NCBI GenBank assembly: GCA_020845755.1
Contig: JADLFE010000033.1
Location: 186,001-250,000 of the forward strand
Reading direction: 5' to 3'
Length of the DNA stretch: 64,000 bases
Source of the DNA: Phycisphaerales bacterium
GTDB taxonomy: Bacteria > Planctomycetota > Phycisphaerae > Phycisphaerales > UBA1924
Below are positions 16,081 through 27,128 of the stretch, piece after piece. The notes beneath the pieces are model-generated. The model saw nothing but the letters and a program-made list of their open reading frames with translations, did not search any database and was not told where the DNA came from. The position numbers and the translations under genes are program-made. Within the stretch, counting starts at the first letter, position 1, and every line of letters starts with the position of its first letter.

Positions 16081-18204
16081 ATGGCCGGACCGTCCAACGA
16101 AGCCGCCCCCACTGGAAAGAACGCCTCCGGCTTCGACAATTCTGTTCCGCCGCTCCACGAAGACGCCACGCCAGAGCAGAAAGACCAGCACTGGTACACC
16201 CACGTCTACCAGGGCGACAAGATGCGCCAACTCACGCCGCGCGCCGTGATCATGGGCGGTCTGCTCGGCATGGCCATGTGCTCGGCCAACCTGTACACCA
16301 CCCTCAAGATCGGCTGGGCCTTCGGCGTCGCCATCACCGCCTGTGTCATGTCCTATGTCATCTGGAACCTCATCCGTCTGGCCTCCGGCGGAAACGTCTC
16401 CAAGATGTCCATCCTCGAAAACAACTGCATGCAGTCGACCGCGTCCGCGGCGGGCTACTCCACAGGTTCCACCATCGCCACCATGTTCGGCGCCCTCCTT
16501 CTCATGCAGGCGCCTCCCGAGGGTGGAACGTCCGCCGACGTCAAGACCCTCGACGTTCAGCCGTGGGTGATGGTCACCCTCTTCACCTTCTGCACCGGCA
16601 TGATGGGCGTATTCCTGGCGATCCCGATGAAGCGCCAGATGATCAACCACGAGCAGTTGCCCTTCCCCTCGGGCATCGCCGCCGCCGAAACACTCCGGAG
16701 CCTTTACAGCGAGAGCAAGGAGGCGGTCCACAAGGCCTACGCGCTCATCGTGGGGCTCTTGACTTCGGCGGTCGTCGGCATCATGAACACCTCCGAGGGG
16801 ACACTCCAGATCATCGACAAGGTCTTCGGCGAAAAGGGCCCGCTTCACTCCCTCCACCTCCCCGACCAGTACCCCGAGGCCGGCTTCGCCACGGTCGATC
16901 GACAGGGCAAACTCCACGCGTTCTGGGAGAAAGTCGCGGGTACAGACGGCAACCTCGTGAACTTCTCCGAGTCTCCCGTCGCCAAGCGGCTCATCCAGTT
17001 CGGCTTTGAGCCCAGCGTGCTCCTCATCGCCGCGGGCATGATCGTCGGCCTCCGCGTCTCCCTCACCATGCTCGTTGGCTCCATCCTCCTTTACTTCTTC
17101 GTCTCCCCCTACCTCATCGGCATCGACGCCGCCCACCTGCTCGAGGTCGGCAACAAGTTCCAGGACGGGTACATCCCCTCCATCGAACTCGTCGGCGGCG
17201 GCACCACCTACCACATCTACCGCTGGGCCCTCTGGGGCGGCACCGCCCTCATGGTCATGTCCTCCCTCACCTCCCTGGCCTTCCAGTGGAAGTCCATCGG
17301 CCGAGCCGTATCCGGCGCTCTCTCCTCCCGCAAGGACGGCCCGAAAACTGACGACCCCCTCACCCGCATCGAGGTCCCCTTCTGGTGGATGCTCGCGGGC
17401 ATGATCCCGCTCACCATCGCCATGGTGGTCGTTCAGATCATCGGCTTCCAGATCTCATGGTGGGCAGGCGTTATTGCCGTCGCCATGTCCTTCGTCCTCT
17501 CGCTCGTCGCGTGCCGCGCCACCGGCGAGACCGACACCACCCCGATCGGCGCCATGGGCAAGGTGATGCAGATCACCTTCGCGCTACTCCACCCCGGACA
17601 GGTCGTCCCCAACCTCGCGTCCGCCGGCATCGCCGCCAACTCCGCATCGTCCTCCGCAGACCTTCTTACAGACCTCAAGTCCGGCTATCTGCTGGGCGCG
17701 AACCCCCGCCGCCAGTTCCTGGCGCAGTTCTTCGGCGTCTTCTTCGGCACCGTCGCCATCATTCCCATCTGGTACCTGATGGTCCCGACCAAGGCCGCCC
17801 TCGAGAAATTCCCCGCCCCCGGCACCAACCAGTGGTTCCGCGTCGCGCAGGTGCTCACGCAGGGCCTGCACAGCCTCGCCGACTCCGCCAAGGTCGCCAT
17901 TCTCATCGGCGCCGTGCTGGGCATCATCCTCCCCTGCATCGAGAAGTTCCTGGTGCCCAAGAACTGGAAGGCCTATTGGCCGAGCACCATGGGCTTGGGC
18001 CTCTCGTGGGTCGTTGGCTTCAATAACTCGCTGGCCTTCGCTATCGGCGCGCTCATCGCATACATCTGGGCTCGCTCCCACAAGAAGTCCGCCGAAACAT
18101 TCAACATCCCCATCGCGTCGGGCCTCGTCGCGGGCGAGTCGCTCATCAAAGCGCTCATCGCGATGACCGCCACCGTGCTGGGCCTGATCAGCAGCGGCAA
18201 GTAA
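16081..18204 (+). CDS. OPT-family oligopeptide transporter
   Basis: The 707-residue protein has about fifteen membrane segments and the fold features of the OPT family (proton-coupled uptake of oligopeptides or metal chelates). Marks are LTPRAVIMGGLLGMAMCSANLYTTLKIGW near the N terminus, KMSILENNCMQSTASAAGYSTGS, QLPFPSGIAAAETL, and SGLVAGESLIKA near the C terminus. The substrate cannot be read from sequence; bacterial OPT proteins of this type often take short peptides. ATG at 16081 follows GGAG at the right distance; a TTG six bases earlier is unlikely. Its stop is four bases before the GTG of a sigma factor gene, so uptake, sigma factor and kinase may form one transcript. Confidence 0.9.
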   Translation: MAGPSNEAAPTGKNASGFDNSVPPLHEDATPEQKDQHWYTHVYQGDKMRQLTPRAVIMGGLLGMAMCSANLYTTLKIGWAFGVAITACVMSYVIWNLIRLASGGNVSKMSILENNCMQSTASAAGYSTGSTIATMFGALLLMQAPPEGGTSADVKTLDVQPWVMVTLFTFCTGMMGVFLAIPMKRQMINHEQLPFPSGIAAAETLRSLYSESKEAVHKAYALIVGLLTSAVVGIMNTSEGTLQIIDKVFGEKGPLHSLHLPDQYPEAGFATVDRQGKLHAFWEKVAGTDGNLVNFSESPVAKRLIQFGFEPSVLLIAAGMIVGLRVSLTMLVGSILLYFFVSPYLIGIDAAHLLEVGNKFQDGYIPSIELVGGGTTYHIYRWALWGGTALMVMSSLTSLAFQWKSIGRAVSGALSSRKDGPKTDDPLTRIEVPFWWMLAGMIPLTIAMVVVQIIGFQISWWAGVIAVAMSFVLSLVACRATGETDTTPIGAMGKVMQITFALLHPGQVVPNLASAGIAANSASSSADLLTDLKSGYLLGANPRRQFLAQFFGVFFGTVAIIPIWYLMVPTKAALEKFPAPGTNQWFRVAQVLTQGLHSLADSAKVAILIGAVLGIILPCIEKFLVPKNWKAYWPSTMGLGLSWVVGFNNSLAFAIGALIAYIWARSHKKSAETFNIPIASGLVAGESLIKALIAMTATVLGLISSGK

Positions 18205-18208
18205 TCCC

Positions 18209-18865
18209 GTGTCCTCCCAACCCCCTCCATCCCCAGGCGATCCGCGCGCTCGCGAGCACGACCTGCTCCGCGCCGCCGTCCGCGGTGATGAGAAGGCCCT
18301 GGCCCAGGCGCTGAAGGACATCACGCCCCAGCTCCGCGCCCGCGTCGCCTCCAAGATCTCCCCCGTCTGGCAGGGAACCCTCGACGCCGACGACGTCCTC
18401 CAGGTCACCTTCGTCGAAGCCTTCCTGCAGATCGAGGCCTTCACCGACCGCGGCGAGGGCTCCTTCCTCGCCTGGCTCTCTCACATCGCCGACAACAACC
18501 TCCGCGACGCCATCAAGTCCCTCGAACGCGCCAAGCGCCCCGATCCGCGCAAGCAGGTCCACGCCGGCGGCGATGACGACTCCTACGTCGCGCTCGTCGA
18601 GCTCCTGGGCTATACCAGCACCACGCCGTCGCGTGCCGCCGCCCGCGGCGAGGTCCACACCGCCCTCGACGCCGTCCTCTCCCAGCTCCCGCCCGCCTAC
18701 GAGCAGGTCATCCGAATGTTGGACCTCGAGGGCAAGGCCCCCGCCCAGGCCGCCGAGGCCCTGGGCCGCTCCGTCGGCGCTACCCACATGCTCCGCGCCC
18801 GGGCCCACGACCGCCTCCGCGAACTCCTGGGCTCCGAATCCCGCTATTTCTCGCGCATGTCCTGA
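18209..18865 (+). CDS. ECF-type RNA polymerase sigma factor (planctomycete, kinase-linked)
   Basis: This 218-residue protein has a sigma region 2 (LRARVASKIS...DADDVLQVTFVEAF...FLAWLSHIADNNLRDAIKS, about 42-104) and a region 4 with helix-turn-helix (LSQLPPAYEQVIRM...KAPAQAAEALGRSVGATHMLRARAHDRL, about 155-210). The start is a GTG at 18209, four bases after the OPT stop. The kinase gene begins six bases after its stop. In planctomycetes many ECF factors sit next to Ser/Thr kinases in place of anti-sigma factors, and phosphorylation is thought to set their activity. No membrane segment or anti-sigma-like domain is present in this protein. Confidence 0.9.
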   Translation: MSSQPPPSPGDPRAREHDLLRAAVRGDEKALAQALKDITPQLRARVASKISPVWQGTLDADDVLQVTFVEAFLQIEAFTDRGEGSFLAWLSHIADNNLRDAIKSLERAKRPDPRKQVHAGGDDDSYVALVELLGYTSTTPSRAAARGEVHTALDAVLSQLPPAYEQVIRMLDLEGKAPAQAAEALGRSVGATHMLRARAHDRLRELLGSESRYFSRMS

Positions 18866-18871
18866 TCCCGC

Positions 18872-21652
<2,781 letters not shown>

Positions 21653-21756
21653 TGCCGTTTCAATCCCGCCACGCCAGTCCGCATTGATCCGGCGCACGGC
21701 CACTCCGCGCGTCCGCGAAGAGATACACTGCGACCACAACAGATAAGGAGAACTCC

Positions 21757-22248
21757 ATGGCCAAGAAGTCGAAGAAGCCCGCCGTCAAGAAGTTCGCCCC
21801 AAAGGCAACCAAGAAACCCGCGGCCAAGAAGTCCGCCAAGCCCGCCGGCGCATCGAAACTCGCGCCCAAGCCCGTGTCGTCGGGCAAGGGTGCCACGCCC
21901 GCCGAGATCGGTGCAGCCGTCGTCGCACACCTCAACAGCGGCGCGGTGAGCGACACGCCGCTCTGGGACAAGTTCTGGTCCGACGCGATCGAGAGCATCG
22001 AAGGCAGCGGCATGGGCTGGGCCGGGCGCAAGGCCATGGAAGCCAAGTGCGCCGACTTCATGGGCGAGAACGAGATTCTCGGCTGCCGTGCCACCGGCCC
22101 GTTTGTCGGCGCGACCGGCTTCGCCGTTCACATCGAGATCGAACTCAAGCCCAAGGGCGGCGACACCGTGCGGATGAAGGAAGTCGCGGTCTACACCGTG
22201 AAGAACGGCAAGGTCGTGCGCGAAGAGTTCATGTACGCCGGGTGCTGA
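21757..22248 (+). CDS. NTF2/SnoaL-like protein with histone-H1-like Lys/Ala/Pro tail
   Basis: The start is clear: ATAAGGAGAACTCC precedes ATG 21757. Of 163 residues, the first 50 are made almost only of Lys, Ala, Pro and Ser (MAKKSKKPAVKKFAPKA...), like bacterial histone H1-type proteins. Residues 50-163 form a small alpha+beta domain with the pattern of SnoaL/NTF2-like folds (helix LWDKFWSDAIESIEG, strands TGFAVHIEIELKPKG, MKEVAVYTVKNGKVVREEFMY). Such domains bind small ligands or dimerise. The combination suggests a nucleoid- or nucleic-acid-associated protein, but this is inference. It stands alone after the kinase gene and converges on the M20 operon. Confidence 0.75.
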   Translation: MAKKSKKPAVKKFAPKATKKPAAKKSAKPAGASKLAPKPVSSGKGATPAEIGAAVVAHLNSGAVSDTPLWDKFWSDAIESIEGSGMGWAGRKAMEAKCADFMGENEILGCRATGPFVGATGFAVHIEIELKPKGGDTVRMKEVAVYTVKNGKVVREEFMYAGC

Positions 22249-22269
22249 AGAAGGAAACGGTTGAGTGGC

Positions 22270-22408
22270 GAAGTGGTCAAGTGAAATGCCCGGGGCCGAG
22301 TTGTGGCTACGGCCAGTTCCTCATGGGCAAAGGTTGACGGCGTCACGCACCACGCCACGGCGCATAGGGCCGCTTCGCCGCGTGACGGTCTGATCACTTG
22401 ACCACTTC
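22270..22408. repeat. inverted repeat (14 bp arms) between convergent genes
   Basis: GAAGTGGTCAAGTG at 22270-22283 is repeated as its exact complement at 22395-22408, with 111 bases between. A third copy of the core AAGTGGTCAAGTG is at 45793-45805. The interval lies between two converging genes and contains no gene. It may be a dispersed intergenic repeat or a miniature element, or act as a two-way terminator. Confidence 0.5.
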
Positions 22409-22413
22409 TTGCT

Positions 22414-23631
22414 TCACCCGCCCAGCGCCAGCGCAACCATCATCTCGATTCCAGTCTCCATCGCGTCGTCGTTGAAGTCAAAGTCGGGCTGGTGCAGCCC
22501 CGGGAAGTTTGCCGCGTGCTCCGGCCGCAGCCCGAGCAGATAGAAGCACGCCGGCACGTGCTGAGCGTAATAACTAAAGTCCTCGCCGCCCATGGTCGGG
22601 TATTCGGCGATGCGCACGCGCCCAGAGCCGAGCGTCTTCTTGGCGACCTCAAAGAAGCGGGCCGTTGCGTGGTCGTCGTTCATCGTGACGGGATAACTCT
22701 CGTGCCAGTCGATCGCGGCCGAGCAACCAAACGCCTGCGCCGTCGCGGCCACGATCTCAAAGAACCGCTGCTTCACCGACGCGCGGAGTTTCGGCGTGAG
22801 GGTGCGCACCGTGCCGATGAACGTCGCGCTCTCGGGGATGATGTTGTTCGCCGTGCCCGCGTAGATCTGCCCGACCGTAAGCACCGATGAATCGTGCGGG
22901 CCGGTGTGTCGCGAAACAACCGTCTGCAGCGCCGTGATGCAGTGGGCAGCCGCCACGATCGGGTCCTTCGCAAGGTGCGGATACGCCGCATGCCCGCCCA
23001 CGCCGCGAACCTCGACCTTGAAATCATCCACCGCCGCCAGGAGCGGGCCCGTGCGCGTCGTCACCATGCCGAGCGGGACCGATGGCCAGCCGTGCAGCCC
23101 ATAGATCCTCGCCACCGCGGGGCCAAGCCCGCCCATTCCCTCGCCCAGCAGTGCGCCGTCCTTGCACATCAGGTCCCCGCCGCCGCCGCCCTCTTCCGCG
23201 GGCTGGAAGATGAGCGTGACCGGATTGGGCCGCTGATCCAGTTTGGCGAGCACGCGTGCCGCGCCGAGCAGGATCGTGGTGTGCCCGTCGTGCCCACAGG
23301 CGTGCATCACGCCGGGATTCCGCGATGCATAGGCACGCCCCGTCTTCTCAACGATCGGAAGCGCGTCCATATCCGCCCTCAGCGCAATCGCCGGCTTGGC
23401 GACATTCGCGGCGTCGGTCGGCGCCAGATGCGCCACCACGCCCGTGCCCCGCGCCAGCCCCGCGCGGAACGGGATACCCAGCGCCGTCAACTCCCGCTGC
23501 ACAACCTGAGTCGTGCGCCTCTCCTCGAAGTGCAGTTCGGGGTTCTCGTGCAGATCGCGCCGGATCGCCACAAGGGCCTCCAGCTCCTGCCTGATCAGCG
23601 AGCGGACGTCGGACGCTTGGGTCGTGGGCAT
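22414..23631 (-). CDS. M20-family amidohydrolase (N-acyl amino acid hydrolase type)
   Basis: The 405-residue protein belongs to the M20D amidohydrolases, which cleave N-acyl or N-acetyl amino acids, hippurate-like compounds or peptide conjugates. Metal site segments are visible: RADMDALPI (first Asp), MHACGHDGHTTILLGAARVL, FQPAEEGGGGGDLM with the Glu pair, YGLHGWPS, and PTMGGEDFSYY near the C terminus. The dimerisation domain lies between. No signal peptide is present, so it is cytoplasmic. It is last in a minus-strand run, 20 bases after the solute-binding protein gene, so peptide or amino acid scavenging is possible. The exact substrate is not predictable. Confidence 0.9.
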   Translation of the reverse strand: MPTTQASDVRSLIRQELEALVAIRRDLHENPELHFEERRTTQVVQRELTALGIPFRAGLARGTGVVAHLAPTDAANVAKPAIALRADMDALPIVEKTGRAYASRNPGVMHACGHDGHTTILLGAARVLAKLDQRPNPVTLIFQPAEEGGGGGDLMCKDGALLGEGMGGLGPAVARIYGLHGWPSVPLGMVTTRTGPLLAAVDDFKVEVRGVGGHAAYPHLAKDPIVAAAHCITALQTVVSRHTGPHDSSVLTVGQIYAGTANNIIPESATFIGTVRTLTPKLRASVKQRFFEIVAATAQAFGCSAAIDWHESYPVTMNDDHATARFFEVAKKTLGSGRVRIAEYPTMGGEDFSYYAQHVPACFYLLGLRPEHAANFPGLHQPDFDFNDDAMETGIEMMVALALGG

Positions 23632-23651
23632 GCGGAATCGTAGGGCGTTGG

Positions 23652-24854
23652 CTACTTCAGCACCCGATCGGCGATCGCCGCCGCCGCGGGCGCCGCGCGG
23701 GAAACCGCCGAAAGATCGAGGTTTGTGGGCTCCGCCACACGCGTGCGCGGGTCCTTGTCCGACTGGGCCTTGGCCAGCGCCGGGCGCACCGGCACGTTCC
23801 GCGAATCGCTCTCGGCCAGGATCGTCTCGACCTCGGCGCTCAGCAGAAACTCCGCCAGCGCCCGCGCGTCCTTCGACACGCCGCCGGGCCTCTTGATGAG
23901 CCCGACCGTGTTCGGCAGCATGATCGTTCCGAAGCTCGCCAGGCCTTCGACCTTCGACGGCTCCGCGTCGCGCCCTTCATAGCACAGCCCGACCTGCCAT
24001 TTGTTCCGCTGGCCCGCAAACACGTCATCGCTGTCGGTGAGACCGACGTCGATCTCCGCGTTGGCGATCGCGCGCACCACCGACGCGTTCCCGTCGTACA
24101 GGCGCACGTCGTTATCTCTGAGCGCCGAGAGCCACGCCTCGACCTTCGCCTCGCCCGCCAGCGCGACCAGCGCCGCCAGGTGCGTACGCGTCGTGCCAAA
24201 CTGTGGCCGGGCGATGCCAACCCGCCCCTTCCACCTCGCGTCGATGAGGTCGCGCAGGTGCGTCGGCGCCTCGCCTTCTTTCACGCGCGAGGTGCTGTAC
24301 ACGATCACCCGCGCCCGCCGCGCAATGGCGAACCATCTCCCCTCGCCGTCGCGGAGTTCGGTCGGCCAGGTCGTCGCGTCATCCAACTCTGGCGCGGGGT
24401 CCATCGGCGCAAGCACGCCCGCTTCCGCCAGCGCGATCGAACTCATCGGCTCGCTCGACCACCACACGTCCGCGCGCGGCCCGTCCTTCTCCGCGATCAG
24501 GCGCTGCACAAGCCCAAACGTCTTGGTCGCCTCCGTGTCCCCCACCGCCTTGACCTTCACGCCGGTCTTAGTGGTGAAGCGATCGGTGACCAGCCGCAGG
24601 TACTCGTCGTCGGCGCTGCTGTACAGAACCAGTTCACCAGAGGCAACCGGCGCACCCGAAGGCGCCGACGCGCCCGCTAGTACCTCACCCGCATCCGGCA
24701 CCCCGGCGCCAACGGCAACAACACCTCCATCGTTCGCTGCCCGCCCAAACCCCCGCGGCGTATCGGCGACATACGACCGCCACAACACCGACAGCACGAT
24801 CGTGCCGACGACCAGCGGCACGCCGACCACCATCACGGTTCTGTTCTTCGTCAT
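23652..24854 (-). CDS. extracellular solute-binding protein (iron/type 1-like), orphan
   Basis: This 400-residue protein has an N-terminal hydrophobic segment (about 7-25) and a linker of about 45 residues rich in Gly, Ala and Val before the binding domain. The domain starts with ELVLYSSADDEYLRLVTDRFTTKTGVKVKAV and continues with ADVWWSSEP, a layout typical of Fe3+ or thiamine-type ABC transporter binding proteins (SBP family 1/6). The segment lacks a clear lipobox or cleavage site, so it may be an anchored protein. No permease or ATPase gene is close. Gene order (membrane coiled-coil protein, this gene, M20 hydrolase) suggests one operon with gaps of 65 and 20 bases. Confidence 0.85.
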   Translation of the reverse strand: MTKNRTVMVVGVPLVVGTIVLSVLWRSYVADTPRGFGRAANDGGVVAVGAGVPDAGEVLAGASAPSGAPVASGELVLYSSADDEYLRLVTDRFTTKTGVKVKAVGDTEATKTFGLVQRLIAEKDGPRADVWWSSEPMSSIALAEAGVLAPMDPAPELDDATTWPTELRDGEGRWFAIARRARVIVYSTSRVKEGEAPTHLRDLIDARWKGRVGIARPQFGTTRTHLAALVALAGEAKVEAWLSALRDNDVRLYDGNASVVRAIANAEIDVGLTDSDDVFAGQRNKWQVGLCYEGRDAEPSKVEGLASFGTIMLPNTVGLIKRPGGVSKDARALAEFLLSAEVETILAESDSRNVPVRPALAKAQSDKDPRTRVAEPTNLDLSAVSRAAPAAAAIADRVLK

Positions 24855-24919
24855 GCGCAGAGTTTAGAGCAAACCAGACGCGACCAGGACGTCGCATCGC
24901 GCTCATGCCAAGCCACTGC

Positions 24920-26746
24920 CTACTTCTTCACATCCTTCGCGTCGCCCGCCGGCTTCTCCGCCGGCTTGTTTGACGGCGCTTCGCCGGGCGTGATCTTGGG
25001 CTTGGCCTTGTCGCCCAGCCGCCCGAAGTACTTCTTCACCGCCGAGTGAAGGTCCGAAGGAATCTGCTCGGTCGTCAGCGCCTCGGTCGCGTTCTTCTCC
25101 GCCGCTGTGACGGCCTCGGAGAACTCCACCACCGACTCGCCCTTGATCTGCTCTCCCTGCACCAGGCGGCTTCCGATGATCGGCCCGCCGTTGTTCTGCG
25201 CGTTGGCCTTTTCCTTCTGCGACGTGTAATCCGTCGGCGAATCTTCCTTGTTCGAACCCATGCCGCGCCCGCCGCCGCCCGTGCCCTGGCCCAACTTGTC
25301 CGACGACTTGTCGTTCCACTGGCCGTTCTTGCCCCAGCGGTTCATGCCGTCCTTGTCGCCGCCCGGGCAGTTGCCCCCCATGCACTCGCCGAGTTGCGCC
25401 AATTGCGACTGGCACTCCTTCATCGCGCTGTCCAGGTTCTGCATGTCCTGGTCCATCATCTCGCCGGCGCTCAGTTGCTCGCCCAGCGACTCCGCGGCCT
25501 GCTGGCCCTCCTGATTCATCCCCTGCTTGCCCATGTTCTGCGACATCTGGCTCATCGACTCGCCCATGTTCTGGCACTGCTGATTGGCCTTCATCTGGGC
25601 CATCGCCATCTTCATGAGTTGCTCTTTCTGCTCGGGCGACAGATTCTTCATCTGCTCCATCGCCTGCTGCAGCGCCTGCGGGTCGCTCTTCATCTGCTGC
25701 ATGACCTGTTTGGCCTGCTCCTGCGTCATGCCCGCCTGCTCGAGCTTCTGCTGCACTTGCTTCTGATCCTCGGCCGCCTTCTTGAGCTGCTCGCCGAGAT
25801 TCTCGAGTTGCTTCTTGGCCTGCTCCTTCTGCTCCTCCGACATCGAGCCGTCCTGCATCGACTTCTTCAACTCTTCCAAGGCCTCCTGCGCCTTGCCGAA
25901 CTCGCCCCGCGCCATCGCGCGCTGCAACTCGCTCAGCGGCCCGGGCCCGGGCTGCTTGAGTTGCTCCATCTTGTCCTTGAGCGCCTGCAACTGCTCGGCC
26001 TTCTCGCCCTGCTTGAGTTTGCTCAGCGACTCGTTCAGGTCGGTCAGTTTTTTCACCGCCGCCCGCTGCAGTTCCTCGGGCTTCTGCATCTCCTCGGGCT
26101 TGTTCAGGCCAGGATCGCTCGCTTTGTCCTGGTCAAACTTCACCTCGGTCTTGGCGAGGATCTCCTTGAGCTTCTGCTCCTTCTGCTGGATGTCGCTCTT
26201 GACCTCCATCAGGTTCTGACGCGCCTTCTCCTTCTCTTCCTTCTTGGCAAGGATTCCGAGCAGGTCGATCGGCGCCAGCGTGAACCACAGGAGCACCAGC
26301 GCCAGCGACGCCAAGAGCGGCGCGGGCCAGGCGCGCGGCGCCGCTATCGGGATCGCCTCGCCCACCTTCACGCTCACCGCCTTGGCGCGGGCCGCCTCCA
26401 CCACGTTCCGCGCCCACGGATCGGACGACTTCTCAACACACAGCGCCGTGCTCAGGCTCTCGCGCAATCCGGCCCGCTCGTCAAGTTCGCGCGCCACCGC
26501 CAACTCGCGCCGGCGCACCACAATCGTCCACACAATCGCCGACACCAGCGCCGCGGCACCCGTGCCCGCAAAGATCCCGCCCATCGGCTGCCGCCACGGG
26601 AACGTCAATCCAAAGAGCATCTCTGCCAGCCGCGCCAGGAACACGGCGCAGACCGCGATCGTGAGGCAGATCGCAAGAGCACGGAGGAAGTCGGTGACGA
26701 TGAGTCGCCACGCCGCGGACTTGATCGCTCGACGGACTTCGTTCAT
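24920..26746 (-). CDS. membrane protein with long Gln/Met/Lys-rich coiled coil (DUF4175-like)
   Basis: This 608-residue protein starts at ATG 26744-26746 with AAGGAG seven bases upstream. It has two membrane helices near the N terminus (about 20-42, 52-75) and a third at about 137-158. From about 165 to 450 it is an extended, highly charged coiled coil, with repeats rich in Gln, Lys, Glu and Met (for example KEEKEKARQNLMEVKSDIQQKEQKL, LKKAAEDQKQVQQKLEQ). The final part holds Gly/Asn-rich segments and a short globular tail ending in a basic stretch. The architecture resembles DUF4175-type proteins, which often sit near BatA/MoxR genes, but none is here. Function unknown; a scaffold or mechanical envelope role is a guess. 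Confidence 0.75.
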   Translation of the reverse strand: MNEVRRAIKSAAWRLIVTDFLRALAICLTIAVCAVFLARLAEMLFGLTFPWRQPMGGIFAGTGAAALVSAIVWTIVVRRRELAVARELDERAGLRESLSTALCVEKSSDPWARNVVEAARAKAVSVKVGEAIPIAAPRAWPAPLLASLALVLLWFTLAPIDLLGILAKKEEKEKARQNLMEVKSDIQQKEQKLKEILAKTEVKFDQDKASDPGLNKPEEMQKPEELQRAAVKKLTDLNESLSKLKQGEKAEQLQALKDKMEQLKQPGPGPLSELQRAMARGEFGKAQEALEELKKSMQDGSMSEEQKEQAKKQLENLGEQLKKAAEDQKQVQQKLEQAGMTQEQAKQVMQQMKSDPQALQQAMEQMKNLSPEQKEQLMKMAMAQMKANQQCQNMGESMSQMSQNMGKQGMNQEGQQAAESLGEQLSAGEMMDQDMQNLDSAMKECQSQLAQLGECMGGNCPGGDKDGMNRWGKNGQWNDKSSDKLGQGTGGGGRGMGSNKEDSPTDYTSQKEKANAQNNGGPIIGSRLVQGEQIKGESVVEFSEAVTAAEKNATEALTTEQIPSDLHSAVKKYFGRLGDKAKPKITPGEAPSNKPAEKPAGDAKDVKK

Positions 26747-27128
26747 CGCACCGCTCCTTGCCGAGCCTTGCAAAGACTCCCACGCTCGCGCCCTGCTCCT
26801 TTGGACGCCGCCCGGATCAAGGGTGTTCGTTCCGAGGGGTCACAAGGATGTCACGGCCGCGCCGACGCCCACCGCCAACTCACGTCCCCACCAACCAGAG
26901 CCCCGGCCCCCACCCAGACTACCCGAGAATCACTCCGCCGAACCACCATTCGTCGGCTGGATCGGGCATTCCCACCCAGTCATCTTTACCTGTTTGGGTT
27001 TCGGTGGTTGCTCTTCCATGCCCTCAAGTTGCGAGTTTTCCGCCCTTCGCGCATGATCGCGGCCTGCCCGGGCCCCACACCAGCCCGAACGAGGTTTGTT
27101 TGGAAAAAGGAAGGTCTGCTCCTTGCAT
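26747..27128. other. divergent intergenic region ahead of the O-antigen ligase gene
   Basis: These 382 bases separate the minus-strand DUF4175-like gene from the plus-strand ligase gene. A short minus-strand frame (26930-27019, 29 residues, listed separately) is the only reading that looks a little protein-like. No terminator or promoter of good quality was recognised. Confidence 0.5.
26930..27019 (-). CDS. possible 29-residue peptide gene
   Basis: The frame from ATG 27017-27019 to a TGA at 26930 encodes MEEQPPKPKQVKMTGWECPI... with GAGGG just upstream, though too close to the ATG for a normal ribosome site. The codon third positions are not as G/C-rich as in neighbouring genes. It is a low-confidence call; it may simply be an open stretch inside the intergenic region. 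Confidence 0.2.
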   Translation of the reverse strand: MEEQPPKPKQVKMTGWECPIQPTNGGSAE

